Shown in pieces: positions 35,849-47,481 of a DNA stretch of 64,000 nt. The DNA is taken from the NCBI RefSeq assembly GCF_036669915.1, contig NC_089324.1, forward strand, positions 14,707,131-14,771,130, written 5' to 3'. The translations under genes were made by a program, and so were the position numbers. The notes below the pieces were generated by a model. That model had not been told where the DNA came from. It did no database searches and saw only the letters and a program-made list of their open reading frames with translations. The DNA is from Pocillopora verrucosa. Lineage: Eukaryota > Cnidaria > Anthozoa > Scleractinia > Pocilloporidae. How positions within the stretch are numbered: the stretch's first letter is position 1; each line of letters starts with the position of its first letter.

Positions 35849-35920
35849 TTAATGTGAAGTTACGCAATTCAGTTTTATCTGCAATGTAATTTTAATAAAA
35901 CACAGTCTATCTATCTACAG

Positions 35921-38290
35921 TCTATCGTACTCACGACCTTCACAACCCCCTGTGGAATGTACAGATGGATTCGCTTGCCCTTCGGTCTCTATGCCTCATC
36001 CGAGGTATTCCAGAAGCACCTAATTCACGCGCTAGAAAGCCTACCTGGTGTTCTGTGTATCGCGGACGATATCCTCATCTATGGCACTGGAGAGATCGAT
36101 GAACAAGCAACTGCAAACCACGACAAGAGTCCACAAGATCTCCTTCAAACGTGCAAGGACCGCGGCATTGTCCTTAACCCAGACAAGATGAAGCTGAGGA
36201 TGAGCGAAGTAAATTTCATGGGACATCTCCTGACGAACAAAGGCCTGAAGCCTGATCCTACTAAAGTGGAGGCGATCACGAAGATGCCTAAGCCACAAGA
36301 CGTGGAAGGCGTTCAGCGCCTCAATGGATTCGTCAATTATCTAGCTGGGTTCCTTCCAAAACTGTCTGAGGTCATGAAACCGATTCGTAGCCTGTCTTGG
36401 AAGGATACTTCATGGAACTGGTCCTCAGAACAAGACCAGGCGTTCGCAAATGTGCAGCGGTTAGTAACCGAAGCGCCTGTTCTATGATACTATGACCCCT
36501 CACAGAACCTCACTATACAATGTGATGCCAGCCAGAGTGGCCTTGGTGCAGCGATACTTCAGAATGGCAGGCGTATGGAGTACGCAAGTCGTTCCCTCAC
36601 TGATACAGAAACACGTTACGCTCAAATAGAGAAGGAGATGCTGGCGATTGTCTTCGCTCTTGAGCGTTTCAACTAATACACATTTGGTCGACATGTATAC
36701 ATAGAAAGTGACCACAAGCCACTAGAAATAATTCTACAGAAACCATTTGCCCAAACACCTCGAAGCCACCAGTTAATGATGATGCGGCTATAGAAATACG
36801 ATTTCACCGTGTACTGTGAGCGCGGCAAAAACATACACTTGGCGGACACGCTGTCAAGGGCGTACTTGCCCTACAAAGGCAAAGAAGTAGACGACATCGA
36901 ATCAGTCAACGTGGTCCGATATCTGCTCATATCTGACCAGCGTCTAGAAGAAATAAGAGCAGAGACCCGGAAAAACCAGTCTCTGCGAGAGTTGTCAGAG
37001 ACTATTCTAGTGGGATGGCCTGAAAGCAAGGAAGACGCCCCAGCACTGACACGCCCTTACTTCAGCATGCGTGATGACCTGACCGTACAAGATGGCCTGG
37101 TCTTCAAAGGGAATTCCGTCGTGATACCTAAGAGCCTTTGCGCAGATATGAAGCTGAAGATTCACTCGTCCCACCTCGGAATAGAGGCATATTTGAGGCG
37201 GGCACACGAATTTATCTACTGGCCAAGCATGTCTGCAGAATGAAAGAATACATCTCCGCGTGTGAAACGTGTAGAGAACTTGACAGCATGACACACGCAA
37301 AGGAGACACTGATGTCCCACGAAGTCCCATCTCGTCCTCGGGAAAAGAGATCCACAGACATCTTTACCATTGATGGGAAGAATTACCTGGTCACGATAGA
37401 TTATTGCAGCAATTTCTGGGAGGTGGACAGGTTACCGAACACTAAAGCCAGCACCACCATCCTAAAGCTGAAGAGTCACTTTGCCCGTTATGGCATACCT
37501 GATCAAGTGATTAGCGACAACGGACCGTAATTTACATCTGACGAGTTTGCCAGCTCTCCAGAACATGGGATTTTGAGCATCTTACTAGTAGCCCTGGAAA
37601 TAGCAAGGCCAACGGCAGAGTCTGGGATGAAGACAGCTTAGCGCATGCTGAAGAAATCAATCAGGGCTGGAACCGACCAATACCTCGCCGTACTCGATTA
37701 TAGAAACACAGCCACGCAAGGAATGACAACCAGCCCAGCGCAACGCCTGATGAGCCGAAGGACCAAGGCACTCCTTCCTACAACTCAGAGCCTATTACTG
37801 CCTAAGAATATAAACCTGGAAAGTGAAAAGAAAGGGTTGTGACAGCACTAGCAGGCCAGCAAAGGATCTACCCAGCCTGTCTCAAGGTGACGTTGTTAGG
37901 ATGAAGCCATTTAAGCTTGGCGACAAGTCTAGGTGTAAGGTCCAAGTCAGTGCAAGGCTTGCAATTGACGAGCGATCAAACACCGTTGAGACGAACAGCG
38001 GAGCAGTCTACCGCAAAAATCGACAGCATCTGCAAAAAACGTCTGAATCACCTGTTGAACCCATCACCACAAAGCCAGAACCGAAAATGGCCAGCACAGA
38101 TGAAAAGGCAACTACAACCACAGCATCTACCGCTGATCAGAGTAGTGCCCCTCATAAGTCACACCCTAAAGTGGTGACCGTCCCAAACAGTGTCGGAGGT
38201 CAGAGCGAGTCAGGAAGAGCCCAGTATACCTCAAGTACTATGTCTGTGACTAGACTCGTGACTTTATATCTTTTGTTGCCGTTATCATAG
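35921..38290 (+). pseudogene. Ty3/gypsy pol: reverse transcriptase, RNase H, integrase (decayed)
   Basis: The frame resumes with VLTTFTTPCGMYRWIRLPFG and ADDILIYG (the DD catalytic pair), then NFMGHLLTNKGLKPDPTKVE and QRLNGFVNYLAGFLPKLS. A TGA at about 36485 interrupts. RNase H follows (QCDASQSGLGAAIL, SRSLTDTETRYAQIEKEMLA, DHKPLE, ADTLSR). Integrase has its His-Cys zinc site (HSSHLGIEAYLRRAHEFIYW, then CETC) and catalytic Asp sites (DIFTIDGKNYLVTIDY, VISDNGP) near 36.8-37.53 kb, but the third region is badly shifted. 37823-38290 covers a basic, Thr/Ser-rich C-terminal region. At least three stops and two frameshifts make it non-functional. Confidence 0.85.
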
Positions 38291-38407
38291 TGATTATTGC
38301 TCATCGTTTATTGATCGTCGTATGTCAAACTGACCAGCTGATAGATTTGTCTTACGGACCCATTGATTCCGAAATGAACTAACATCAACATTTTTTTTTC
38401 GTTCTTT

Positions 38408-38506
38408 TTCTATCAGTGATTAACTTGACTAGGTTCGAGTTACATCCGTATGTTTTGGTCACGACGTATGTTAATAAAAACAGTTGATTGAACCGATCTT
38501 GAAACA
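38408..38506 (+). repeat. Putative 3' LTR remnant (99-bp direct repeat)
   Basis: This is the partner of 30991-31089, same length, few mismatches, also ending GAAACA. A pyrimidine-rich run (TTTTTTTTTCG) precedes it and no polypurine tract is visible. Confidence 0.6.
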
Positions 38507-41125
38507 CGAACCGCAAAGGATCCGAGAAAGAAGAGGAGGTAAGTCGTGTCTTATCTGGGTTTTCTCCTATGCTAAAGCCCAGAAAAATTCAAACCTTTTT
38601 TCCCAATCTTCGTTTGATACTAGCTTCAGTTTATAATTCAAATCACGTTTCGGTAAAATTCATCGCTTTAAAACCCTCGCGCCCGTTCATCGCTCGAGTA
38701 ACATTTCAGAGTGTTCGTATTCTTCAAATTATTTCTTGTCCTACCTTTTGAAATGTTTAATACAGTCGTGGTTTTTAAGTAATCTTACGGATTATGTTTT
38801 GACTAGGAAGTTTTAAAATGATAACGAACGGTATGAGCAAGTTTTTATCATTCTCTCTTTTTTTGGTTATCGCAAGGTTTACATTATTCATTTTAAAAAA
38901 ATCGCACTTTGTCGAAATTTTGTTGTTTTACCCTGGGAACGGAGTGGTAGCCTTTCCCAAAATTGAATTGTAATAAGATTGAGTCAGCGATGTTCATGTT
39001 TACCTTACGTCTGACGCGGTAATTTGATTTTGAAAATATTGTCATGTGAGAACCCGTCAAACATCTGAGAATCAAATTACCGAGCGCAAATGTGAGGAGC
39101 AAACAAACTCACGGGCGAAATGGTGTTAATCCTGCATTAGGAGGAGTGAGTGTCATTGTTTGGACATGATACTTTTCAGGGCTATGTTTTCATGCTTTCT
39201 ACTCGATTCGTTCGATCTTGAAGAAATAGTTTGTCTCACAAAACCTGGAGCCACTTTCTCTTCTCTCAACATCTCGAGGCGTACTTAATGCTCGGGTTAT
39301 GATGAACATTCCTGCGATACTATAATTTTTTCCCTAGTGCTGGAAACTGAAGAATCAATCTCTAAAATTATTTGTCATCACATTTTGAAAGAAGCGTCCA
39401 AGCTGTGATCGTGCAATTAAACGGGGTCCTGGCAATTTGAGCTCATAAGCACGCTGGTAAGCACATGGTTGTAGCGTTAATAATTCTTGTTTACAGTTTT
39501 CGAATTCGAGAGCAGTTTTTGAGAGACTGTACCTGTAACCATCCTGGATTTTTTCTGTTGAATTCATTGAGGTACAATCTCGGAATTTCATAAGAGACTA
39601 TGAACGATAAATTTGTATCGGCACCGTAATTTGGGGAGTTTTGTCAACACATTACTGATTAGTTTACAATTCGTGAACCATTTCTGTAACCTGCTTGGAT
39701 ATTTTCTTGTGAATTAATTGAGTCACATTCTCTGAATTTCATCAGGAATTAAGAACGATTAATCCTTTTATTACACCCATTTTGAAATCACTGGTGGTCC
39801 CTGTAATCTGATTGGCTCTTATTGGTGCAATTTATTCATGAATCGCACCATTTTTTGCTTTGAATTACATCTTTTTCCCAGCCAGTGAGGAGGCTGCACT
39901 CAAAACAAAACAACCAATCACATTTCAAGGCTTTTTTAAAGTAACCAATCAAACTGTAAGAAAATGAAAGACAGAGAGCATCATGTGGCAATTTTTGCAA
40001 CTTTTGTTTCTAAAACTCAAATTCCCCCCCCCCCACCCGCCCAAAATGGATGAATTTAATTTCAAACCTGTTCAATACTGTATCAATAAAATATTTGAAC
40101 TGACTAAGTCCTGTAATTGGGTGATTTCAAAGTGGATGTAATATAGTGGTAATTGAACCTTGTGTCATGCAATTTTGGTTGGAAATCATACGTGTGATTT
40201 CAAATCATGCGGATGATTTCAGTCTAAATTGCAATCCACTCACTTCAATTACCATTATATATGTAGCACAAGTGAAGTACATTTTAAACTTTCCATACAA
40301 TTTTAGGAAACTATACTTAATTGACTCATGATAAATTGGCCTGGCATAACCCATTGATTATTTTATTATTTTGTAGCTCCCCAAAAGCCCGGCTGATGAC
40401 TCTGGAGGTACTGAACTTGATATATTTAATACATAGGACACCCTTCAAGGAGGAAGGTTAGAATAAAATTGCTCTCACGAATGTATCTTGCACCCGGTTT
40501 ACATATGTAGATAACTGCTTAAATTTACCTATTATAGCTGTATTCAGGAGCATAGACATTTAGGTAATATGCTTCTGCTTTATTTTATTGTAAGGGATTT
40601 CATTTTATGTAACATATATCCATTCCTTTAATTTCCTCCATAACTTGCTTGCAAATAATTAAATTTTATGTTTTTATTTAAGTGTGAGATGATAAAACAG
40701 AAGTGTTGCAGAGTTCTCTTTCCAGATTGAATTCAGGTGAGAACATCAGTAAAGTAGTTGATGTCATGTGCTTCTCCTGAATCTTTAATTTTATTGCCTT
40801 GGTCTTTTTCACAAAGTGTCTCTTATATCTGTGTGTGCCAGCTAATGATTACAATCTCAGTGAATAGATATGCCATATTTGAGTAGTTTTTTTTAAATCA
40901 AATGAAATTTTGAGTTTTGGCATTCACTATTTCGAAATTCATAAATGATATTCCTTTTTCATCCTTGTAAAGAGATATTACACATTTCTTTGACTAAAAT
41001 CTGAATCATGTAGTCAACTTAATTTTGATGAGTTTGAAACTTCCTCCTACATAAGAACACTTTACTGGAATATAATGTTACATTTATTTTCTGTCTTTCT
41101 CGTACATATGACCACCTCACATATT
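38507..41125. other. Gene-poor stretch with local repeats
   Basis: No gene was recognised. Imperfect direct repeats of about 80 bp lie at 39531-39611 and 39683-39761 (CTGTAACC, GAATTC/GAATTA, GAACGAT landmarks). A poly-C run lies at 40025-40036. Splice-like edges at about 38540 (GAGGAG|GTAAGT) and 40376-40410 have no supporting protein similarity. Confidence 0.5.
40141..40260. repeat. Short foldback element with 17-bp inverted ends
   Basis: ATATAGTGGTAATTGAA at the left pairs with TTCAATTACCATTATAT at the right, one mismatch, around 86 bp. The centre holds further self-complementary words (GAAATCATACG, TGATTTCAAATCAT). It looks like a tiny non-autonomous DNA element. Confidence 0.6.
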
Positions 41126-41550
41126 TTAACACTTTAACTCCCATGAGTGACCAAAACAGAATTTCTCCTTACTATATAAAGTGTTCTCCACAGATTTTGA
41201 AGTAGTCAGCTAAAATTATAAAGCAGCCAGCACTTCCAAATAGAGCGCAAATTCAAGCCACACTCAAAATTATATTACAAAAAAAAAGAGAATAATTTTC
41301 TGTGGTTTTGTCTGACAAAAGTAGCCGGTGCTTGAGACACGAGTAGCCAGCGAAAATGCCGGTCGCCGGCACCTCTGGAGAACACTGTATATATCTATAC
41401 AATATCATGCAGACAAGTGATGAGAATGAAGAAAAATAACAATTGTGCGATTACTAATTGATCTGATACCAAATTCTCCAAACAAAATGAGAATCATTTG
41501 GTAGACAGTAAGGAGAATTACTTATGAGATCTTGGGAGTTAAAGGGTTAA
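41126..41550 (+). repeat. MITE, family 1, interrupted by another element
   Basis: The ends are TTAACACTTTAACTCCC and GGGAGTTAAAGGGTTAA, good inverted repeats. The family-1 body (TGATACCAAATTCTCC, CAGTAAGGAGAA) is split by a 209-bp insertion at 41179-41387. Confidence 0.7.
41179..41387. mobile_element. hAT-like MITE nested in a family-1 MITE
   Basis: The terminal inverted repeats are AGTGTTCTCCA on the left and TGGAGAACACT on the right. The flanks are AT-rich (CTATATA and TATATATC), so the target duplication cannot be read with certainty. No coding capacity. Confidence 0.6.
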
Positions 41551-42436
41551 AATGGGGGATGTCATTATATCGTAATGATTAAAATATACTTATGTTTTCC
41601 CATGTTAAAAAAAAATGTGATGAGAATCTGATCTTATGGAACACTTTCAATTGTAAAACCTGTTGCTGATGGCTTAATGTGTCTTAAATGTTTAAATTTT
41701 CATGGGAAATGCTTTTTTCGAAAGTGGAGATACAGAAGTTCTCAAAGCTGTTAGAAATGAGCTTTTTGCAAGAAATGAAAAGCTAATTCACAACAATTAC
41801 ACCTTAAGAGCCCATGACTGTAAATATCAAAATTCTGATCATTCACCAGGAATACCCTTTTAGGGAGATATATTCAAAAAGAATATTTCGAGGTTTGAAA
41901 AATCAAATGTTTCCGAGAAAATGGAGAAAAACGAAAATTTGGGTTTTTACCTAATTAATTATGCAAAAAATACAGTAAAATTGACCAACTTTAGTGTGCG
42001 AGTACTGAAGGAGGATGTTTCGTAAGAAATCAGGGGTGTTTTTTTTTTTTTGTAGTAGGAGTAGTTTCTTCGTTCTTGTTCAGAAACTGTTTATTGTTAT
42101 TATTTTAGAAAATCAGACTGAGTTATTTTTCTGACTGGACGCAATAGTCTCCACTATTGTTATGACGTTTCGTATCAATGTTGATTCGCATCAGAAGAAG
42201 CAAGGATTTATCGTAACAATTTCAATAGTTCGAATGCAGTAGTTTGTTCACATCTGATTCTTACGTTTACTGTACGACTCGCTAAAATAAATGCGGTAGA
42301 ATTGGAACGAAATGACTGTTTTTTTCTTTTACCTTTATTGAGGAATGTTGTGTTGCGATTGAAAAGAACATCGACAAAAAGCTTGCAAATAGAATTAGTT
42401 ACCAAATATGATACAAAGGATGCTTAAAAGGAAAGT

Positions 42437-42563
42437 TTGGTAGGGGGGTCCAAATCTGTGAAGGGGGGTCCATATCCGCTAGCGGATTTGGATCGGGGGG
42501 GTCCAAATCCGCTAGCAGATATGGACCGGGGGTCCAAATCCGCGGGGGGGTCCAAATCCGCTG
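42437..42563. repeat. G-rich palindromic array (GGGGGGTCCAAATCCGC type)
   Basis: Five close variants of GGGGGGTCCAAATCCGC follow each other. Three are joined head to head through a CCGCTAGCGG-type palindrome, so both strands of the word occur. The array ends six bases before the left arm of the next element. Confidence 0.75.
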
Positions 42564-42568
42564 TGACA

Positions 42569-44035
42569 CCGGCAAAATAAAAGAGTTTTTGACGCACCTT
42601 GGCCAAGGTCAGGAATTTGCATGATGCAAATCGGTTGTAGAAATCGTACTTGAGAGTAACGAAGTAAACAAGTTAGTTAAAGATGGTTAAAAAAAACTCT
42701 TTATAGAATAAAAAATCTGCAGACATTGCTGAAGAGGGTTGTAAATTGATGTGTAGATACGAAATTTTTATGTTAATTTGAATTGCAAAAGACTGTTATT
42801 TTGACTCGCTATTTCAACAGCACTACTTTCACCTAACTATAGATAAGGGCCGCTGTATAGTTCACCATTTTTGTCGACTAGGTGTTTATTATCGACATCA
42901 TTCTTGGTTGAATAGCTTCGTTTTCTGCAACTGCGATAATATTTCTTTTGAAATATCTTGGATATCTTGGAAAAAGTTATGTGAGTAAACAAAGTCACGC
43001 AACACCGCAAGCTTCTGCTGTGTAGTTTTTCACCTCAAGATAGCAGCCCAACTATTTTTATGCTATTTACTCTTAACTTTTTCGGAAAGTGGCCACATTT
43101 CTGTCAAAGAACTTGATAAAAAGGACTTATTTAAAAGGCAAATAGCAAAAGGCTGCTTCAAAAAATTGAGTTTTATATGAACGTTGATGTAAAACGGGTG
43201 CCATGGAGCATATTTTGGATCGGAGGAGCTATTACAGTTCCCACGTAGTGTGAGCTCATTGGTACCAACTTATCTATGAGGGTTCTGGGTCCTCCCCTCC
43301 GAGGAGGGCCTCCTTTTGTCTGTTTCTTAGTACGTCTTTCTTAGCACAGAATGACTGGTGACAGGGTGTCCTGGGGTATGATCCCCCGGCAAATTTTGAA
43401 ATGTAGAGCTCCTGAAGTCACTGGAAACGCGTTTCAATCTTAAGAAAAATTTGTCCAATTTTTTAATACAAAGATTAAAATAAATAATAATGATAATAAT
43501 AAATTGTTCTCTTGGTGGGGTTACAGCCCACTCAACCCCATAGCTCCGCAGTCCCCGTATTAAAGGCGCAAACCGGAAATGAAAAAGTCCCCTTCGAACC
43601 GCACTTGGCAGTCAGACAGGATCAGACCGGCTGGATGTTGTTCGATATAGACTCATAAAAGAATTTATACAATTAATATAAAACGAGATATATAGGACTG
43701 GATGCTTTAGAATGGAGTTTTGACGAAAAAAGGATCGTGTCCGCTTTACTAGGTAACTTCACCTTTCATCCAACGTGACAATTGTCACGCAATTGAATCA
43801 TTTTTCTTTTCGTCTAGACAGTCACGAGAAATGAAAGAAAAAACTCATTGGCTTAAAAAATGAATTAATCGCTATTAAATACTGGTCATTATTCTTGTAA
43901 ATTTTATGTTGTAGCCGTCAAAAGAGCCTTTCCTACACCAGAACCGTTAAGCGGTACGATTTCTACAACTGATTTGCATCATGCAAATTCGTGACCTCTG
44001 GCCACAGTGCGTCGCAAACCTTTAGGTTTTGCCGG
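42569..44035. mobile_element. Element bounded by 81/82-bp inverted repeats
   Basis: 42569-42649 and 43954-44035 are reverse complements at roughly 80 percent identity, beginning CCGGCAAAA and ending TTGTAGAAATCGTAC. Each arm contains the near-palindrome ATTTGCATGATGCAAAT or its complement. The 1.3 kb between the arms has no long open frame. This fits a non-autonomous DNA transposon or a foldback element. No target duplication was recognised. Confidence 0.65.
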
Positions 44036-45421
44036 CACGTTTCTGAATTACCGAGATTTTTTTATTTCACATTGTTTTCGTATAAGGACCAAACTTTGTG
44101 CCAGCATGTAGTTTGACATGATGTCACATATACCAAGACGCGTTTTGAAGGCTTAAAGTTGCTCGATTTTTCGCTTTTTGCAACAAGCGTTTGACAGCAC
44201 TTTAAAAAATCATGAATTTTAAAATTAAACCAAAGCTCCTTAAAATGCCACAAATAAAAATAAAATGAATTATACACGAAGTTCTTTTGTGAATGAGCAA
44301 ATTGCTATTTTTAAAGCACTCTCTTAAGTTTAAATTTAAAAGCAGACCTTGTAAAACAGTTATTTTTCCCATTATCAGTACAAACCAGGCCTTATCTGCA
44401 CATGAAGGTTATTGTTCCAGGTAGGCCTATTGGTGTATGAATGAACTCAATTCTACCTCACTTACCTAAACTGAATTAAGAGAAACTTGAAATTTATCTT
44501 TTCTCCCTTTGAGGTCTGTATCAAAATTATGAAGTTATCTGGCAGGCCTGAACCACAGTTTTATAGGAAATCTGCATGCTCGTGTGTTTTTTTTTTTTTT
44601 AACATAAAAACCAGGGTTATGACTACTCTGGATGACTTTACTATGTGCCATACAGGTACAGGTAGATGTTGTAAAAAAGTTTGCGTAGCTTTATCATTAG
44701 TACACATTTCTTTTTCTAAGAATCTTGTTTGTCCAGCTTATGCTGAATTCAACCAAATTTTATACTCTTTTGAATATTGTTAGATCTCTTAGTATCAGTT
44801 AACATTCATATGATTAAAATAATTACATGAAATCTTGCAGATGTATGGTACATTATTTTTTCCTCTGATCCTGCTATCAATTTTTATGTGGGATTGATAT
44901 TGACTATAAAAGTATAGGCAAATTAAAGTTTTGCCCAGCCTATGCAGCAAATTTAAGTAATAAAATATTGTACCTTCTTAAAACTAGTTTATCAGAATAA
45001 GAATGAGTTACCAGGCACAAGAATGACTTTTCACAGTGATAGTTTCCAGGTTTGAAAAAGTCACTGCCTAATAAAATCCTCTGTTCCTTTGCCCTGACAG
45101 CCCAACCTCTTTTAAACATTGGCAACAGGAGGGATTACCAAATTAAGGATACAGAGAAGAGGGCCTATTCCTACATACACAATCCTCAATCCTGTTAGCT
45201 TATTATGGACATGGCATTTCAAACATGGTGCATATGCCACAAAATTTCCATTTCACTTACTAATTATATTGTAACAGTGTTTACAAGTTGTGGAAAATGG
45301 TTGGGTTTAAATATAAGATTTGACAGTAGGTAGTCAAATGAAAACTTTTTACATATCTTTAAAATTTATTTTAGGTTTCATGTTAACATGTTGCAACAAC
45401 TACACTTTCCAGTAAATTCAT
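44036..45421. other. No gene recognised
   Basis: AT-rich sequence with short frames only (up to about 98 codons) and none with recognisable motifs. I see nothing I can name here. Confidence 0.5.
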
Positions 45422-46262
45422 TTATATATCAATATTTTTGTAAAGGTTATATTTTGTATAACTAAAAGTTATTGAAAAATGTAGAATAATTTCAAATTAT
45501 ATTTCATATATTTGCAATATTGGTGAATTATCGCAAATTGGTGTAAAATTGATACATCTTAATTATTATCTGGAATTTAATTTTGGGAATGGAGTCTTAA
45601 ATCAAGATAGCATCGTTCAGTTGATGAATTTGGATATTCTCGATACTTGTGTGTTGGAAAATGTGATGATGTCAAAGGGAGAACTTATTTGTAAATCAAA
45701 AAACATCCTTCACTTGATGAATTTGTATACTCTCAATAGTCATTTGTTAGAAAAAGTGATGATGTTGAAGGGGGGGACTTATTTATTAATCAAAAAATCC
45801 ATCCTTCAGTTGATGAACTTGTATATTCTTGACAGTCATTTGTTGGAAAAAGTGATTATGTTGAAGGGAGAATTTATTTGTTAATCAAGAAAGCATCTTA
45901 CATTTGATGAATTTGTATATTATCGATACTCGTTTGTTCGACGGGTTCAATTGTATCAAAGGTGAAAAGATCACTAGAACACACAGTGCATATGATTAAA
46001 CTCTAAAGAGTCCACCTGAACTCCCAGTATGATTAAAATATTCCCAGTGCCTTTTAAGACTTTTAGAGGAAAATTAAACGTATGCTCTAGAAATCATGTA
46101 AGTTTTTTTCTAGCCATGAAAGAGCATATTTTGAATTAAGACACGACCACGTTGTGACATTCTAGACAGGAGGGTAACCTTTCTTCGAATGCACCTGAAA
46201 CTTGATTGTTGTTTGGTAACTTGGCCGCTTACCAAGAGGATAAAAGACTCACATTACGGCTG
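45422..46262. repeat. Left flank of the duplicated block (copy C)
   Basis: This corresponds to 17076-17830. It is longer because the internal minisatellite has four units instead of two. The right end (GACAGGAGGGTAACCTTTC to AGGATAAAAGACTCA) matches 17738-17826. Confidence 0.7.
45600..45935 (+). repeat. Minisatellite, about 94-bp unit, four units
   Basis: Unit starts (CATC followed by TTCAGTTGATGAA variants) lie at about 45607, 45706, 45800 and 45891. One frame stays open through three units, giving repeats such as LQLMNLYILDSHLLEKV, but the third- and first-position changes show no protein constraint. Paralogous copy at 17263-17450 has two units. Confidence 0.7.
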
Positions 46263-46580
46263 CACTCAAAACTTAATGATTCGAATCTGGGCGCAAGTGG
46301 CCAAGCAGCAAATTAAGCAAAAACCATTTGTTGAGCGCGCGTTTTGATCTGCCATTTGATTTGACTTCTGGGATGTCGTGAGTTTCCAGCTAGGTTACAT
46401 AATTGTTTTTCAAAGTGGCGGCGTACGCATTCGAATTTGTGGCAAAGAAGATAATCTTCGAAAGGTTCAGTTACTCCATGGAGTCTCAAGTCTCGGTAGA
46501 TAATTATTGTTTTTAAATAAATAAATCTTGATTATAGTCTATCCTTGCGGTATAGTGCTCGATACGTTCGCTGAGCGTGG

Positions 46581-46745
46581 TATATCTGAAAGCTGGACAA
46601 ATCAATAAGACGCAACTTTTCTGTGACTCTGAGTTTCACACTTACGCGATCATCAGACAGATTCATCTGTCTGATGATCACATAAGCGTGAAACTCAGAG
46701 TCACAGAAAAGTATGTCTTATTGATTTGTTCAACTTTCAGATATA
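46581..46745. repeat. 165-bp near-perfect palindrome (foldback)
   Basis: The left arm starts TATATCTGAAAG, the right arm ends CTTTCAGATATA, and the two arms of about 80 nt pair almost throughout around the centre CAGACAGATTCATCTGTCTG at about 46663. Mismatches are few. A transcript would form a long hairpin. It has no protein relation. Confidence 0.85.
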
Positions 46746-47481
46746 GTTACTGTTTTTACATACTTTTTAACAAGAGATGTAAAAAATTTCAAGGTTTTCC
46801 GGAGCATATCTCTCCCTTACAATAGAAACTGACAAGGGACCTTGCTAGTGTTCGACTGGTATGGGATTAGCACAGGTCTCCACGGGTTCGAGTACATTGC
46901 ACGGTGATAACGAGCCTCACTGTGAAGTCTTCTACGGTGGGAACCGTGTACAGCGGTCGCAACTTCAACAAATCAGCTATTTTGAGCCACTTTTATCGCG
47001 TGTAATAACGGTATCTGAACTGTGCACCTGCCCCTCCCCTCCCAACCCATCATCAGCCCCAGCTTTTTATCAGTTGACTGTTGTTAGGTTAAGGGAGGGG
47101 TAAGTGCAGAACAGAAATCCCACAGCCTACTTATACTTTGGAAGTTAAATAATCAGGAGCAAGATGTTTTGCTGAGTTTGCTATAATCTCTGTTATGGCG
47201 GATTGCTAAAAGGAAATTAGGATCAAAATATGTGTAGAAAGAAGGTCAGTTCATCTGGCTAAGAATGGTGAGTAATTCAATGCTGTTACTCAACATTCGG
47301 CAGCTTTACCTTGAAACACATTGAATCGCTGAACTGGACACGACTTACAGAAGTGCACGGTTTTCCTAACTACGAAAAAATCATCTTTAGCAAAGACTCT
47401 TGAGGATTCGGCTTATCACACTGATCCGCTTCACGTAGGTTTCGTTCTATTGCTATCGCTACTGACGTTCCTCTTTGATTA

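Larger units (their letters stand above)
32414..35918 (+). mobile_element. APE-type LINE (non-LTR retrotransposon), nearly full length
   Basis: A short 5' leader is followed by ORF1, an AP-endonuclease/reverse-transcriptase ORF2 (frameshifted), and a 3' end with AATAAAACACAG and a TCTATCTATCTA tail. A microsatellite-like tail instead of poly(A) fits the CR1/L2/jockey group. It sits inside the gypsy reverse transcriptase; no clear target duplication is visible and some target sequence appears lost. Confidence 0.85.
30991..38506 (+). mobile_element. Decayed Ty3/gypsy retrotransposon with two later insertions
   Basis: 99-bp direct repeats bound the element and a primer-binding-like site follows the left one. 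Inside are gag, the start of reverse transcriptase, then after a LINE the rest of reverse transcriptase, RNase H and integrase, all in plus orientation. Between gag (about 32290) and reverse transcriptase (about 32320) a large internal deletion removed the zinc knuckle and protease regions. Stops and frameshifts are spread throughout. Removing the solo LTR and LINE leaves about 3.5 kb of gypsy sequence. Confidence 0.85.

Noticed and set aside
37823..38290. 155-codon Thr/Ser-rich frame as a separate host gene
   Set aside because: Position and the QGDVVRMKPFKLGDK and YRKNRQHL motifs show it is the C-terminal end of the gypsy pol.
38507..40415. Possible two-exon host gene with edges at 38540 and 40376-40410
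   Set aside because: Only splice-like words support it; the pieces are short and encode nothing recognisable.
45549..45884. 111-codon frame with internal repeats (QLMNLYILDSHLLEKV)
   Set aside because: It is the 94-bp minisatellite read in one frame; the paralogous copy at 17.3 kb breaks the frame.
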